This document shows, one piece after another, positions 46,215 through 55,270 of a stretch of DNA of 64,000 nt. The stretch comes from Calorimonas adulescens (GTDB taxonomy: Bacteria; Bacillota; Thermoanaerobacteria; Thermoanaerobacterales; UBA4877): assembly GCF_008274215.1 (NCBI RefSeq), contig NZ_VTPS01000006.1, forward strand, positions 1 to 64,000. The letters are read 5' to 3'. Each line of letters opens with the position of its first letter. Position 1 is the first letter of the stretch. The notes beneath the pieces were generated by a model. It did no database searches. It was not told the DNA's origin and worked only from the letters and a program-made list of their open reading frames with translations. The position numbers and the translations under genes were made by a program.

Positions 46215-47146
46215 AGATCCTAAAAGCCGGAATCACATCCGTACAAGACATGGGCAGGTTTGGGTATCAGGCTTACGGTATGCCAACCTCTGGGGCATGT
46301 GACCAGTATTCTTACAGGATTGGCAATATACTGGTAGGAAATGACGATGTAGAGGCCTCATTAGAGTGTATGCTTATGGGTCCCACCATTGAGTTTGAAG
46401 AGGATACGGTATTTGCCATTACAGGGGGATATTTTAATACCACCTTAAATGGAGTGAAGATTTACAACTGGCACTCATACAGGGCCAGGCCGGGTGATAT
46501 ACTCGAGCTGGGCGGCGTTATATCAGGCTGCTTTGGTTATATATCCTTCAGCGGTGGCATAGACGTGTCGCCTGTCATGGGCAGCAGGTCAACCTATATA
46601 AAGGGGAAAATAGGCGGCCTTGAGGGGAGAAATCTGAAGGATGGAGACACCTTAAAGACAGGTGAAGGAAACCTTTTTGCATATGGCAGACAGCTTGAGC
46701 GCATATATATACCACGTTATGAAAGAGATGTGACAGTGAGAGTGGTAATGGGGCCTCAGGATGACTATTTTACGAAGGAAGGTATATATACCTTCTTAAA
46801 TAGCCCCTATGAGGTGACGCAAAGCTCGGACAGGATGGGCTACAGGCTTAAGGGGAAACCAATAGAGCATGCTAAAGGGGCCGATGTGGTATCTGACGGT
46901 GTGCCATTAGGGGCGGTACAGGTTCCGGGAGATGGCCAACCTATAATAATGCTTGTGGATAGACAGACAACAGGGGGATATACAAAGATAGCTACGGTCA
47001 TCACTGCAGATATACCCAGGGTGGCGCAGGCCAGGCCGGGCGATGTCATACATTTTAAAAGCATTTCTTTAGGGGATGCCTATTGGACATACAGGCACTA
47101 CAAGGAACAGTTTGAAATAATAAGATGGTATGTGGAACATAGCTAA
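46211..47146 (+). CDS. pxpC: 5-oxoprolinase subunit C (KipA/biotin-dependent carboxyltransferase-like)
   Basis: 311 residues. The family core is GITSVQDMGRFGYQAYGMP, SGACDQYSYRIGN, ITGGYF, FSGGIDVSPVMGSRSTY, MGPQDDYFT and RQTTGGYTKIATVI. It completes PxpABC. Two GGCCAGGCC copies (46483, 47029) both read as RARPGD, showing repeated use of the same codon solution. Confidence 0.93.
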   Translation: MKILKAGITSVQDMGRFGYQAYGMPTSGACDQYSYRIGNILVGNDDVEASLECMLMGPTIEFEEDTVFAITGGYFNTTLNGVKIYNWHSYRARPGDILELGGVISGCFGYISFSGGIDVSPVMGSRSTYIKGKIGGLEGRNLKDGDTLKTGEGNLFAYGRQLERIYIPRYERDVTVRVVMGPQDDYFTKEGIYTFLNSPYEVTQSSDRMGYRLKGKPIEHAKGADVVSDGVPLGAVQVPGDGQPIIMLVDRQTTGGYTKIATVITADIPRVAQARPGDVIHFKSISLGDAYWTYRHYKEQFEIIRWYVEHS

Positions 47147-47175
47147 GTGACAGCATAATATCGCTGTATTTCTAC

Positions 47176-47203
47176 CATGGACAAAATTTAGATATTGTCC
47201 ATG
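47176..47203. repeat. 9-bp inverted repeat after pxpC
   Basis: CATGGACAA (47176-47184) and TTGTCCATG (47195-47203), 10-nt loop, no T tract. It may be an operator or a weak terminator. Confidence 0.6.
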
Positions 47204-47218
47204 AATATTTACTCAAAG

Positions 47219-47261
47219 TGTAAAGTACTTTGCAGACAAGGCATGCTGACTGTGCTATAAT
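47219..47261 (+). promoter_or_regulatory. Promoter region with TGTAAAGTACTTT element (copy 2)
   Basis: The 13-mer of 41901-41913 recurs at 47219-47231. A -10 TATAAT follows at 47256-47261, 37 nt from the start of the element (35 in copy 1). It precedes the M14 peptidase gene by about 55 nt. Confidence 0.55.
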
Positions 47262-47314
47262 AAGGCACATTATAAGTTTAGCCAGATGAATCAATGAAAT
47301 GAAGGGAACTTTCT

Positions 47315-50300
47315 ATGCGAAGCCTCATTGAAATATTTGAAGTGTTAGGATTGATGCTTGATAACGATGGCGATGGTGTAAGGGATACCTTTGATGGGAA
47401 CATCTGGATAAAAGAGGGATTGAGCGGTGCAGGAAAACTCATAGCTGTAAATCTTGCCGCCATGATAGGCAGGGAGTCCCTTGGATATGACAGAGACCCA
47501 ATTATCAGGATATACGATGGAGGGCCGAAGAGGGGCTTTATCATAGAAGATGGTGGAAGGTCAGGTATTTTCTTAGAAGGGGATGCTGTGAGGATAATCG
47601 TCGGGGAAAAGGGTGGAGGTCTGCTTGAAAGATATATCTTCCAGAAGTTTCCTTACATACCCGGAGACATGGGTACAGGAAACTTGAAGGTTTCCTGCTG
47701 CAGGGATATCACAGGCATTATATTTTACGACAGGGCCATGGAGGTTACACTAAGCGGAAGCGATAACAGGGTCTATATTCCAGTAGATGACTTAAATGTC
47801 AAAGCGCCCCGTAGAGAGAAAAGAGCCAAGCCAATAGATCTCTCGGACCTTTTCAGCTTTAATGGTATGTACCAACGCATGAGAGGGGGTTATTTACCTC
47901 AAACAGCTGCTACCATTATCATTCCTCAGGATATCATGGATTCAGAAATAGAGGAGATAGGAAAGATTGCCCTTAAAATAGGAATAGAGAGCGTAGAGAT
48001 GGTATTTCCACTGTGCATATATGAAGGCCAGGCCTTGAGCCTTACGGACTATCACTGTCCCATTGTCATAGGTCCTTCAAAGCTGTATAACGGCAGTGAG
48101 AGGGGAATAAGCCTTGTTTTGGATGATTCAGGGTTTGGCTTTATATATGTAAACCGTCATGACCTTAAGGCAGCAGCAGATTATTTTCTCAATACCTACC
48201 CATATATCGACGAGAAAAGGATATATTCTCTTGCAAGCATAAAGGACATGGCAGAGAGGTATGCTGCAAGGGATGATGCGATAAAATCCGAGGGCTGTGT
48301 CTCGAAGAAGCTTGAGTGGGAAGTGGATGAGGTAAGGAGGATAATGAGGGAAAAGGTGATTCCCGTTCTCAATAGGGGCGACAGGGTAAATGTGCTCTGT
48401 GCCCTAAGTGAGGAGGAGGTGGTAAGGGAGAGGCTGAAAGACGAAATAACAGGGCTGCTATCACCGAAGGCCGGGCAGATAAATGTGGATATACTCTCCT
48501 CATATAAGCAGGGGTATTACTGGATAAAGGAGAAGGTGATACCTGCCGCATTAAAGTACAGGGGCCAGATCTCCAGGGTGGTGATAACATTCAAGATGGA
48601 GGAAAATGAGCTTTTAAAGAATGACTCCAGGGTGCCTGACATGAACATTCTATCAAAGGGCAGTATAAGCTTCATGGAACTACCCATAAGATGGCTCCTT
48701 GAACTCTACCCGGTGGATAAACTCATTGCTTCTGAACTTTCCATATCAAGGGATGCTATCTGTTTTCAACCGGATAGCGAACACACCTATGGTATTTGCA
48801 TATATGACATGGACTCAAACATCATAATGTCTGATTCCTATGATGCTGCAGTCCATCAGATGAGGTACATGGGGTGTTTCCCTGACACTCCCATGGTAGC
48901 CCCTGAAACAGGCTTTTTAAAGGTGGCTATAAACGGGAAGGCGGCCATTTCAATAGAAATTATGCCTGACAGCCTGAGGGTATGGGAGCATTACCAGGAG
49001 TTTCTCAGTGAGATGCTGGATGTCATAGAAAAAGATGACAGCGATGGGGTGAGATTTGACGGGATTGATTTTGATGTCCGCATGAGCGACATTGATGAAA
49101 ACCTGCCCTTTGACGAGGATAGAATATCCACACTGGAGGCTTTGGAAGAAGACCTGTATTTTGTTACGCTGGACTTCATGAGGATGGCTGAGGGCAGAAC
49201 GGGGAAAAGAATAATACCCGGCCTCATAAGGCCGATTATACACTCAGGCTATGGCTCGCCTGAATTTACAGTTTCCTACAGGATACTCCAGGGAAATGAT
49301 GCTAAGGACAGCAGTATGTCGATTATTGGGATAGAACCATCCGTAGGATTTATAAACCTGAGGATTAAAGGGTATGACGGTGATGGCTTTGAGATAAAGG
49401 TAAGGGAGAGAGGTACAGATGTAGAGGTTTTATCTGCTAATGGAAATGGAATTGCAAATCTGCCAAAAAAAATACTGCTCCATGCATCCCGTCTGAATGA
49501 TGGGGTCATAGGGTATGACGAATATGTAGCGATGGTGTTAAACCTGCAGGGGCCTGGCCTGAGGACAGAGCTTGCTGCTACATCATTGATGGGCAGGTGC
49601 GTATATGCGGTATATATGCATTCCCCGCTCTCAACTGAAATTGTCTCTGAGAACAAATGGTTTTTCATAAAACCCACCCTGCTCATAAACTGCAGGCACC
49701 ATGCCAATGAGGTCTCCAGCACCAATGCCGCATTTATGCTGATAGAAAACACTTTAAAGGAAATGGACAAGCTGAGGAATATAAACCTGGCTATAATACC
49801 TGAAGAGAATGTGGATGGCTCTGCATTCCTGAATGGGCTTATATCCGAGCATCCAAAATGGAAGCACCATCCGGCAAGATACAACGCCCGTGGCGTAGAG
49901 TTTGGACATAAGTACTGGAAGTGCCCTGAAAGCGAGGCCCGTGCCCTGCCCCATGTAGTTGAAAAGACGCTGCCAGTACTGTTTTTGGATGCCCACGGGG
50001 TGCCAAGCCATGAGTGGGATCAGCCATTCTCAGGTTATGTGCCGCCGGCATTCAGGGGGTTTTGGTTACCGCGCAGCTTTATATACTATTACTTCTGGGT
50101 GCCGGCATCCTGCGATAAAAAGGACAGATATATAAAAGAAAACATTAAAAGGCATATAAAGGAATCTCTGCTTGATATTCCATGGATTAAATTAAGGAAT
50201 GAAGACCTCTTAAAGACATACAACAGATATATGGGGGAATGGATGAGGGATATAGTTGGACAGGACCCGGAAGATGGGCTCTTCTTTGAGATACCCGTTA

Positions 50301-50506
50301 ACTCCATGACCCACATAGGCGAGGTCTTTCCATACATCACATATATAGACATGACCTCCGAGGTCATAGATGAGGTGGCACAGGGTGAACACCTGGAGAA
50401 TTGTATCATGGTCCACCTTGCCACATTCAATGCTGTTGTAGCTTGTATGAATGAACTCATTGAAAGGGGGTGGGGGAGAGGTCATATACAGTCTGTAAGG
50501 ATGTAA
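47315..50506 (+). CDS. Very large M14-family (zinc carboxypeptidase-like) metallopeptidase
   Basis: 1063 residues, no signal peptide. The peptidase domain is C-terminal (about 780-1050): zinc motif INCRHHANEVSSTNAAF (HxxE, about 790-806), LDAHGVPSHEW (about 890, a probable third zinc His) and FFEIPVNSMTH (about 990, candidate catalytic Glu). The first 750 residues have no recognised domain beyond an early acidic LDNDGDGVRDTFDG that looks like a calcium loop. ATG 47315 follows AAGGGAA. With the nearby pcp, pxp and oppA genes it points to peptide breakdown. The long N-terminal part is unusual for M14 enzymes. Confidence 0.75.
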   Translation: MRSLIEIFEVLGLMLDNDGDGVRDTFDGNIWIKEGLSGAGKLIAVNLAAMIGRESLGYDRDPIIRIYDGGPKRGFIIEDGGRSGIFLEGDAVRIIVGEKGGGLLERYIFQKFPYIPGDMGTGNLKVSCCRDITGIIFYDRAMEVTLSGSDNRVYIPVDDLNVKAPRREKRAKPIDLSDLFSFNGMYQRMRGGYLPQTAATIIIPQDIMDSEIEEIGKIALKIGIESVEMVFPLCIYEGQALSLTDYHCPIVIGPSKLYNGSERGISLVLDDSGFGFIYVNRHDLKAAADYFLNTYPYIDEKRIYSLASIKDMAERYAARDDAIKSEGCVSKKLEWEVDEVRRIMREKVIPVLNRGDRVNVLCALSEEEVVRERLKDEITGLLSPKAGQINVDILSSYKQGYYWIKEKVIPAALKYRGQISRVVITFKMEENELLKNDSRVPDMNILSKGSISFMELPIRWLLELYPVDKLIASELSISRDAICFQPDSEHTYGICIYDMDSNIIMSDSYDAAVHQMRYMGCFPDTPMVAPETGFLKVAINGKAAISIEIMPDSLRVWEHYQEFLSEMLDVIEKDDSDGVRFDGIDFDVRMSDIDENLPFDEDRISTLEALEEDLYFVTLDFMRMAEGRTGKRIIPGLIRPIIHSGYGSPEFTVSYRILQGNDAKDSSMSIIGIEPSVGFINLRIKGYDGDGFEIKVRERGTDVEVLSANGNGIANLPKKILLHASRLNDGVIGYDEYVAMVLNLQGPGLRTELAATSLMGRCVYAVYMHSPLSTEIVSENKWFFIKPTLLINCRHHANEVSSTNAAFMLIENTLKEMDKLRNINLAIIPEENVDGSAFLNGLISEHPKWKHHPARYNARGVEFGHKYWKCPESEARALPHVVEKTLPVLFLDAHGVPSHEWDQPFSGYVPPAFRGFWLPRSFIYYYFWVPASCDKKDRYIKENIKRHIKESLLDIPWIKLRNEDLLKTYNRYMGEWMRDIVGQDPEDGLFFEIPVNSMTHIGEVFPYITYIDMTSEVIDEVAQGEHLENCIMVHLATFNAVVACMNELIERGWGRGHIQSVRM

Positions 50507-50529
50507 AATAAAATAAATAGTTAATCCAC

Positions 50530-50552
50530 TGTAAGAACCGTGCCTTCTTACA
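50530..50552. repeat. 8-bp inverted repeat in the oppA2 leader
   Basis: TGTAAGAA (50530-50537) and TTCTTACA (50545-50552), loop CCGTGCC, 31 nt before the oppA2 start. It may be an operator or a transcript-stabilising hairpin. Confidence 0.55.
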
Positions 50553-50583
50553 CCTAAACCAACAATTGAAGGGGGAAAATCTG

Positions 50584-52227
50584 ATGAAAAAAATTGCATT
50601 ATTACTGGTACTCATCCTGAGCCTCTCTGCAGTGGCCGGGTGCGGTACTACACCCACAAAGAAGGGTGAAGAAACGCAGAAGACTGCACAGGAGACACCT
50701 GCAGAGGGTCAGACCATAACCTATAACCTTGGTGCACAGCCCGGCAGCATAGACCCTGCAAAATGCAATGAGGTTGTTGGATTTAATGTCATCTACAACG
50801 TATTTGAAGGACTTGTAAGACTGGATAAGGACTCCAACCCTGAACCTGGAATAGCAGAAAAGTGGGATGTTTCAGATGACGGGCTTACCTGGACATTCCA
50901 TTTGAGGGATGCAAAATGGTCTGACGGTAAACCTGTAACCGCTGGAGATTTTGAGTATGCATGGAAGAGGGTATTGGACCCCGCCACAGGTGCGCCCTTT
51001 GCCTATGACCTCTACTACATTAAAAATGGCAGGGCATACAACGAAGGAAAGGCAAGTGCTGACGACGTAGGCGTTAAGGCACAAGATGACAAGACACTGG
51101 TTGTAACCTTGGAGAATCCGACACCATACTTTATCACACTGCTTTCACTGCCTCAGTTTGTGCCGCAGAGAAAAGATATGGTTGAACAGGACCCTGAGGG
51201 CTGGTCTACAAAACCCGAACTGTATATAGGCAATGGCCCATTTAAAATGACAGGGTGGACTATGAATGACTCATATACCTTTGAAAAGAATGAAAACTAT
51301 TGGGATGCAGCATCGGTTAAACCATCTAAGCTGGTATTTACCCTTATGGTTGATGCTAATACTGTTCTTTCTTCATTTGAATCAGGTGAACTGGATATAG
51401 CAGACCTTGTTCCTACACAGGAGATAAATAGACTGCAGAGTGAGGGCAAACTGAAGATATATCCAACCATAGGTACCTATTATGTGCTTTTCAACACGAA
51501 GAAACCACCCTTTGACGATCCAAGGGTGAGGAAAGCCTTCAGCTTGGCCATAGACAGAAGCTCAATAATTAATAATGTTGCAAAGGGCGGACAGATACCG
51601 GCAGGTGCATTCGCACCCTTTGGCTATCCTGACGCTGACCCGACGAAGGACTTTAGAGAAGTGGGCGGAAACTACTATGACACTGAAAAAGCAAATCTTG
51701 AGGAGGCCAGGAAGCTTCTTGCAGAGGCTGGATATCCGGATGGCAAGGGATTCCCTAAGGTGAAATATCTGTACAATACATCTGAGGCACATAAACAGAT
51801 AGGTGAGGCACTGCAAAATATGTGGAAAGAGGGCCTTGGAGTTGACGTTGAATTGGTCAATGAGGAATGGAGTGTCTATCTCGACGACAGACAGCAGGGC
51901 AACTATGATATGGCGAGGGCTGGATGGATGTCGGAATACAGGGATCCAATAGCTATGCTTGAGCTCTTTACCACTGGCAGTGTTAACAATGATGCAAAAT
52001 GGAGCAATAAGGAGTTTGATGAACTGATAAAGGTTGCAAAGTCCACAGCAGACCAGAAGGCTAGAATGGAGGCTCTCCATAAGGCTGAGGATATACTGAT
52101 GAGCGAGATGCCGGTGGCGCCCATATATTTCTATACAAAGACGGTTGCCTATCAGCCAAACCTGAAGGACTTCCAGATTACACCTTTAGCAGGTTATGTA
52201 ATACTGAAGCGAGCCTACAAGGAATAA
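50584..52227 (+). CDS. Second oligopeptide-binding lipoprotein (OppA family)
   Basis: Extracytoplasmic peptide receptor, 547 residues from ATG 50584 (GAAGGGGGAAAA upstream). Lipobox VAGC at about 18-21; core motifs NLGAQPGSIDPAKCNE, FEGLVRLDK, WTFHLRDAKWSDGKPV and YIGNGPFKMTGW. Closely related to the protein at 4268 along its whole length. No permease genes accompany it, so it probably feeds OppBCDF at the left of the window with peptides handled by this cluster. Confidence 0.93.
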   Translation: MKKIALLLVLILSLSAVAGCGTTPTKKGEETQKTAQETPAEGQTITYNLGAQPGSIDPAKCNEVVGFNVIYNVFEGLVRLDKDSNPEPGIAEKWDVSDDGLTWTFHLRDAKWSDGKPVTAGDFEYAWKRVLDPATGAPFAYDLYYIKNGRAYNEGKASADDVGVKAQDDKTLVVTLENPTPYFITLLSLPQFVPQRKDMVEQDPEGWSTKPELYIGNGPFKMTGWTMNDSYTFEKNENYWDAASVKPSKLVFTLMVDANTVLSSFESGELDIADLVPTQEINRLQSEGKLKIYPTIGTYYVLFNTKKPPFDDPRVRKAFSLAIDRSSIINNVAKGGQIPAGAFAPFGYPDADPTKDFREVGGNYYDTEKANLEEARKLLAEAGYPDGKGFPKVKYLYNTSEAHKQIGEALQNMWKEGLGVDVELVNEEWSVYLDDRQQGNYDMARAGWMSEYRDPIAMLELFTTGSVNNDAKWSNKEFDELIKVAKSTADQKARMEALHKAEDILMSEMPVAPIYFYTKTVAYQPNLKDFQITPLAGYVILKRAYKE

Positions 52228-52236
52228 GTTAATTGT

Positions 52237-52280
52237 AACATCCCCTGATAGCAATACAATGCTCATCAGGGGATGTTATT
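52237..52280 (+). terminator. Hairpin after oppA2 (first of two)
   Basis: A 13-bp perfect stem, AACATCCCCTGAT (52237-52249) with ATCAGGGGATGTT (52265-52277), followed by ATTATCTC. A decayed copy of this segment lies at 53605-53675. Confidence 0.8.
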
Positions 52281-52314
52281 ATCTCAAAGCTGGCCTATTC
52301 ACATACATCTACCC

Positions 52315-52360
52315 ATATTCCCCCGGTGATTTTTTGGAGTTCATCGGGGGATATTTTTAT
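52315..52360 (+). terminator. Intrinsic terminator after oppA2 (second of two)
   Basis: ATATTCCCCCGGTGA (52315-52329) pairs with TCATCGGGGGATAT (52341-52354), one G-T pair and one bulge, then TTTTTATC. Confidence 0.88.
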
Positions 52361-52671
52361 CATGGAGTTTTTTGACCCAGCAGCGGGGTAGACCATATCA
52401 TACTTTTTTAATGACACATTATTGAGGATTATGTATAATTCTTTTTATTTCCCAGCAAAATACAATCAAAGAATAATATCACTGGATATGCTCTAAATAG
52501 AGTCTCTACGAACTCTTATAGGTAGTAATTAATGAGACAGAGGGAACAACCAGTTTAATTTTAATAAATAAAAAAGAAAAATTAGAAGAAAATATGCTAA
52601 AATATATATAAGGTAACTGCATATGTTTCTTATTAATATCATAGATTACAGGTTATTCATTGGAGGTTCCT
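52361..52671. other. Intergenic stretch before the Crp/Fnr gene
   Basis: AT-rich, no open frame of note. TGCATATG and TATATATAAGG stretches near 52600-52625 may hold the promoter, but no clean -35/-10 pair stands out. Confidence 0.3.
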
Positions 52672-53346
52672 ATGTTTGATATAAATCCCAAGGATTATTT
52701 TAGGGAAGCATTTAAGACAGCAGGGTGGGACAGGGTCTATAAAAAGGGCGAAATAATACATATGGACGAAGAACCTGGCGAATATATATACTTTATTATC
52801 AAGGGAAAGGTTGCCCATATCATTCATGACAACACCGGTAAAGAAAGGGTAATATTGATAATGGATGATGGGGACATATTCGGCGAGGTAACTCTGTTTG
52901 AAGAGAAGCAAAACCTTGTCATCAGCGAGACTATGGATGATTCTGTGATAAAGAAGATACCAAAAGCTGAGTTTGCAGAGCTTTTGAACAGGGATAACGG
53001 GCTGTACCTCGCTGTAATAAAGCTGCTTTCCCAAAAGTTTCGCTGGCTTATAATGGACATCATCGACCTAAGCTTTGAGAACGTCTACGGCCGGGTTGCA
53101 ACGTATCTTCTTATGCTTATGGACAGGTATGGAGAAAAAGATGATAGGGGCATAACAATAGGTATAAAATTAAGCCAGAATGACATATCCAGGATGGTAG
53201 GAGCAAGCAGGGTCAGTGTGACAAAGGTTATGGAGGAGTTTAGCCGTCTTGGCATACTGGAGGTAAAAAACAAAATGATAACAATAAAGAGCCCGGAGCA
53301 GTTAAAAAGCTGGGCCAATCTTACAGTAGAAAAACTTATAGACTAA
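52672..53346 (+). CDS. Crp/Fnr-family transcriptional regulator
   Basis: 224 residues from ATG 52672 (TTGGAGG 5 nt upstream). An N-terminal cyclic-nucleotide-binding beta roll (YKKGEIIHMDEEPGEYIYFI, DGDIFGEVTLFEEKQ) precedes the dimer helix and a C-terminal HTH (LSQNDISRMVGASRVSVTKV, about 165-184). There are no Cys residues of the Fnr iron-sulphur type, so a small-molecule or other signal is likely. It stands alone; targets unknown. Confidence 0.88.
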   Translation: MFDINPKDYFREAFKTAGWDRVYKKGEIIHMDEEPGEYIYFIIKGKVAHIIHDNTGKERVILIMDDGDIFGEVTLFEEKQNLVISETMDDSVIKKIPKAEFAELLNRDNGLYLAVIKLLSQKFRWLIMDIIDLSFENVYGRVATYLLMLMDRYGEKDDRGITIGIKLSQNDISRMVGASRVSVTKVMEEFSRLGILEVKNKMITIKSPEQLKSWANLTVEKLID

Positions 53347-53382
53347 GGGCCTAACATTTGAGGCCCTTGATCTGTTTTTTCA
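53345..53382 (+). terminator. Intrinsic terminator of the Crp/Fnr gene
   Basis: AAGGGCCT (53345-53352) pairs with AGGCCCTT (53361-53368), then GATCTGTTTTTT. Confidence 0.88.
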
Positions 53383-53429
53383 AGACAGTCGAATATCTTA
53401 TCAATTTTTACTTCATTTGGTCTTTCTGT

Positions 53430-53595
53430 AATCATGGATATTAGCATAGTAATGAGGATAAGATTTATGAAGAACGCCTACAGGAAGCCTGAATAACAGA
53501 GTGGATACAACTATCATAGAGTTTATTGCAGACATGCCAACTGCTATGGGTGCAGCCAGTATTATTGTGCTGGCCGGCCATGTTAGATTAAAAAT
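53430..53595 (-). pseudogene. Possible remnant of a MATE/SpoVB-type membrane protein
   Basis: One minus-strand frame reads IILAAPIAVGMSAINSMIVV followed by STLLFRLPVG, resembling the start of a transmembrane helix pair in MATE/SpoVB flippases. It is short and broken on both sides, and the assignment is weak. Confidence 0.25.
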
Positions 53596-53604
53596 AACAT
53601 ATAA

Positions 53605-53675
53605 AAGGATAAGTTAATTGTGATATCTCTTGATGGCTATACAATGTGCATCGGGAGTTATTATTATCCCAAAAA
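53605..53675. repeat. Decayed duplicate of the oppA2 downstream segment
   Basis: Aligns base for base with 52219-52290 (ATAAGTTAATTGT identical, then about 70% matches). The hairpin is no longer perfect. It suggests that a second copy of a gene end existed here. Confidence 0.7.
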
Positions 53676-53764
53676 AATATTTTATCTTTATCTGTGGCAA
53701 AATAGCATATGATTGATATTCATCAAAAGATGATGCAGAATAAATATAAAAGGAGTGATGCAAC

Positions 53765-53985
53765 CTGAGAACCACATTAAGCATTTCTGACGATGTTATT
53801 AAAGAAGTTGAGAGCATTTATTCTATAAAAAACAGGTCAAAAGCAGTGGAAGAAGCTTTGAAGAATGCAGTAAGGTTTAAAAAATCGCACGGTTAAAGAG
53901 CCTTAAAGGTAAAATCAAATTTGATATTGATCTTGGAGATATAGAAAAAATGAGGGGTTTGGATGATGAAAGATTTGGACGGTAG
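53765..53985 (+). pseudogene. VapB-type antitoxin with a frameshift in an A run
   Basis: From CTG 53765 (GGAG upstream; no ATG in frame) the reading is LRTTLSISDDVIKEVESIYS then IKNRSKAVEEALKNAVRFKK, a ribbon-helix-helix VapB. It meets TAA at 53894. Adding one A to the run near 53879-53884 would restore the typical tail ARLKSLKGKIKFDIDLGDIE up to the stop at 53983-53985. So the break is a single-base loss. Confidence 0.75.
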
Positions 53986-54164
53986 GGTATTGATAGACTC
54001 GTCCATATGGATAGAATATTTTAGGGGTAAAGGTAATATTGCCGAAGAGGTGGACCGGCTAATTGATGAAGACAGAGCAGTTATAATAGGGCCATCTTTA
54101 TGTCTTTACTCTTGATAAACATTTTGATTCTATAGAGGGACTTTTAAAATATCAAGGAGATTGA
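53963..54164 (+). pseudogene. VapC-type PIN toxin with its middle deleted
   Basis: ATG 53963 (overlapping the vapB end) gives VLIDSSIWIEYFRGKGNIAE, the PIN N-terminus with its first catalytic Asp, and stops at 54113-54115. The C-terminal piece LYVFTLDKHFDSIEGLLKY follows in another frame to 54164. Some 60 central residues with the other acidic residues are missing, so the toxin is dead. Confidence 0.78.
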
Positions 54165-54360
54165 AATATAGAACCAACATAAATGAGATTTTTGCATTAG
54201 ATGGCCTGGATCGAGTATGCATCTATCCTTATATTTTAAAGGATAGTGTCTTAGCTACTCGGCCAGGCTCTATGCCAATGGTTCTGGTAGCAAGTTCTAC
54301 TGTCTCTGTTCATACACTCATTCTTTAAGCTGTGAATAGCTCACACATAAAAGAAACCCT

Positions 54361-55266
54361 TTAAACCTCAAGGCTTCCGATAAAATCATTTATGTCTTCT
54401 ATCCTCTTTGCCTCAAGAAACTTTTCTATGCCATCGATTATGTCTATCATTATGTCAGGCTTATTGAAGTTCATAAGGCCTACCTGCACAGCATCTGCAC
54501 CGACCATAAGGTATTCAAGGGCATCCCTGTATGTAGCTATGCCGCCTGAGGCTATTATTGGTATATCTAAGGCTTTCCTTACCTCATATACAAGTCTCAA
54601 TGTTATGGGTTTTATAGCCGGGCCAGAGAGCCCACCCAAGACATTCCCCAGGAGAGGTTTGCCGGTGTCTATGTCAACGGCTAAGGCGAGATAAGTATTG
54701 GCTATGGTCAGGGCATCGGCTCCACCATCTGTTGCGGCCTTTGCAATTTTTACAATATCTGCAACATTGGGAGAGAGCTTTACTATTACGGGCCTTGTGG
54801 CTCTATCCTTGACTGTCCTTGTAACCTTGTAGGTATATTCCTCAAACATGCCAAAAGCCTTCCCGCCGGCCTCGATGTTAGGACAGGATATATTTACCTC
54901 ATACCCCGCTATTCCCTCACCATTTTCCATTATATCTGTTACAAGACCGTATTCCTCCACTGTAAGGCCGGCTATGCTGGCTATTAATGGGACATTAAAT
55001 TTTCTCATAGAGGGGAGCTTTTCTGCTATGAAGTTTTCTGCCCCGTCATTCTGTATGCCTACGGAGTTTATGGCCCCGCAGGCTGTCTCCACTATCCTGG
55101 GAGGTGGGTTGCCATGCCTTGGGTTTAGAGTAACACTTTTGGCTACCACAGCACCCAGCCTTCCTATGTCTATATATTCTTCATAGTCAGCAGGGTTAAA
55201 TGTGCCCGATGCATTCATTACAGGATTTTTGAGCCTCATACCTGAAATTTCAACCGATGTGTTCAT
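54361..55266 (-). CDS. pyrD: Dihydroorotate dehydrogenase B, catalytic subunit
   Basis: Cytoplasmic flavoenzyme of pyrimidine synthesis, class 1B, 301 residues. It has NPVMNASGTFNPADYEEY, the NSVGIQNDG strand, the catalytic Cys in EVNISCPNIEAGG (about 129), IVKLSPNVADI and IIASGGIATYRDALEYLMVG for FMN. Class 1B needs the PyrK electron-transfer subunit, which is not in the window. AGGAGGTGA precedes the ATG. Cotranscribed with pyrC upstream, with a TnpB fragment between. Confidence 0.95.
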   Translation of the reverse strand: MNTSVEISGMRLKNPVMNASGTFNPADYEEYIDIGRLGAVVAKSVTLNPRHGNPPPRIVETACGAINSVGIQNDGAENFIAEKLPSMRKFNVPLIASIAGLTVEEYGLVTDIMENGEGIAGYEVNISCPNIEAGGKAFGMFEEYTYKVTRTVKDRATRPVIVKLSPNVADIVKIAKAATDGGADALTIANTYLALAVDIDTGKPLLGNVLGGLSGPAIKPITLRLVYEVRKALDIPIIASGGIATYRDALEYLMVGADAVQVGLMNFNKPDIMIDIIDGIEKFLEAKRIEDINDFIGSLEV

Positions 55267-55270
55267 ATTA

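Noticed and set aside
53521-53600. Possible tRNA or small RNA near the hairpin after the Crp/Fnr gene
   Set aside because: No cloverleaf pairing or T-loop consensus could be found; better explained as membrane-protein debris.
54165-54360. Gene between vapC remnant and pyrD
   Set aside because: No frame with start signal or protein-like composition; two near-matches to the GGCCWGGCC repeat (54184, 54262) each miss by at least one base.
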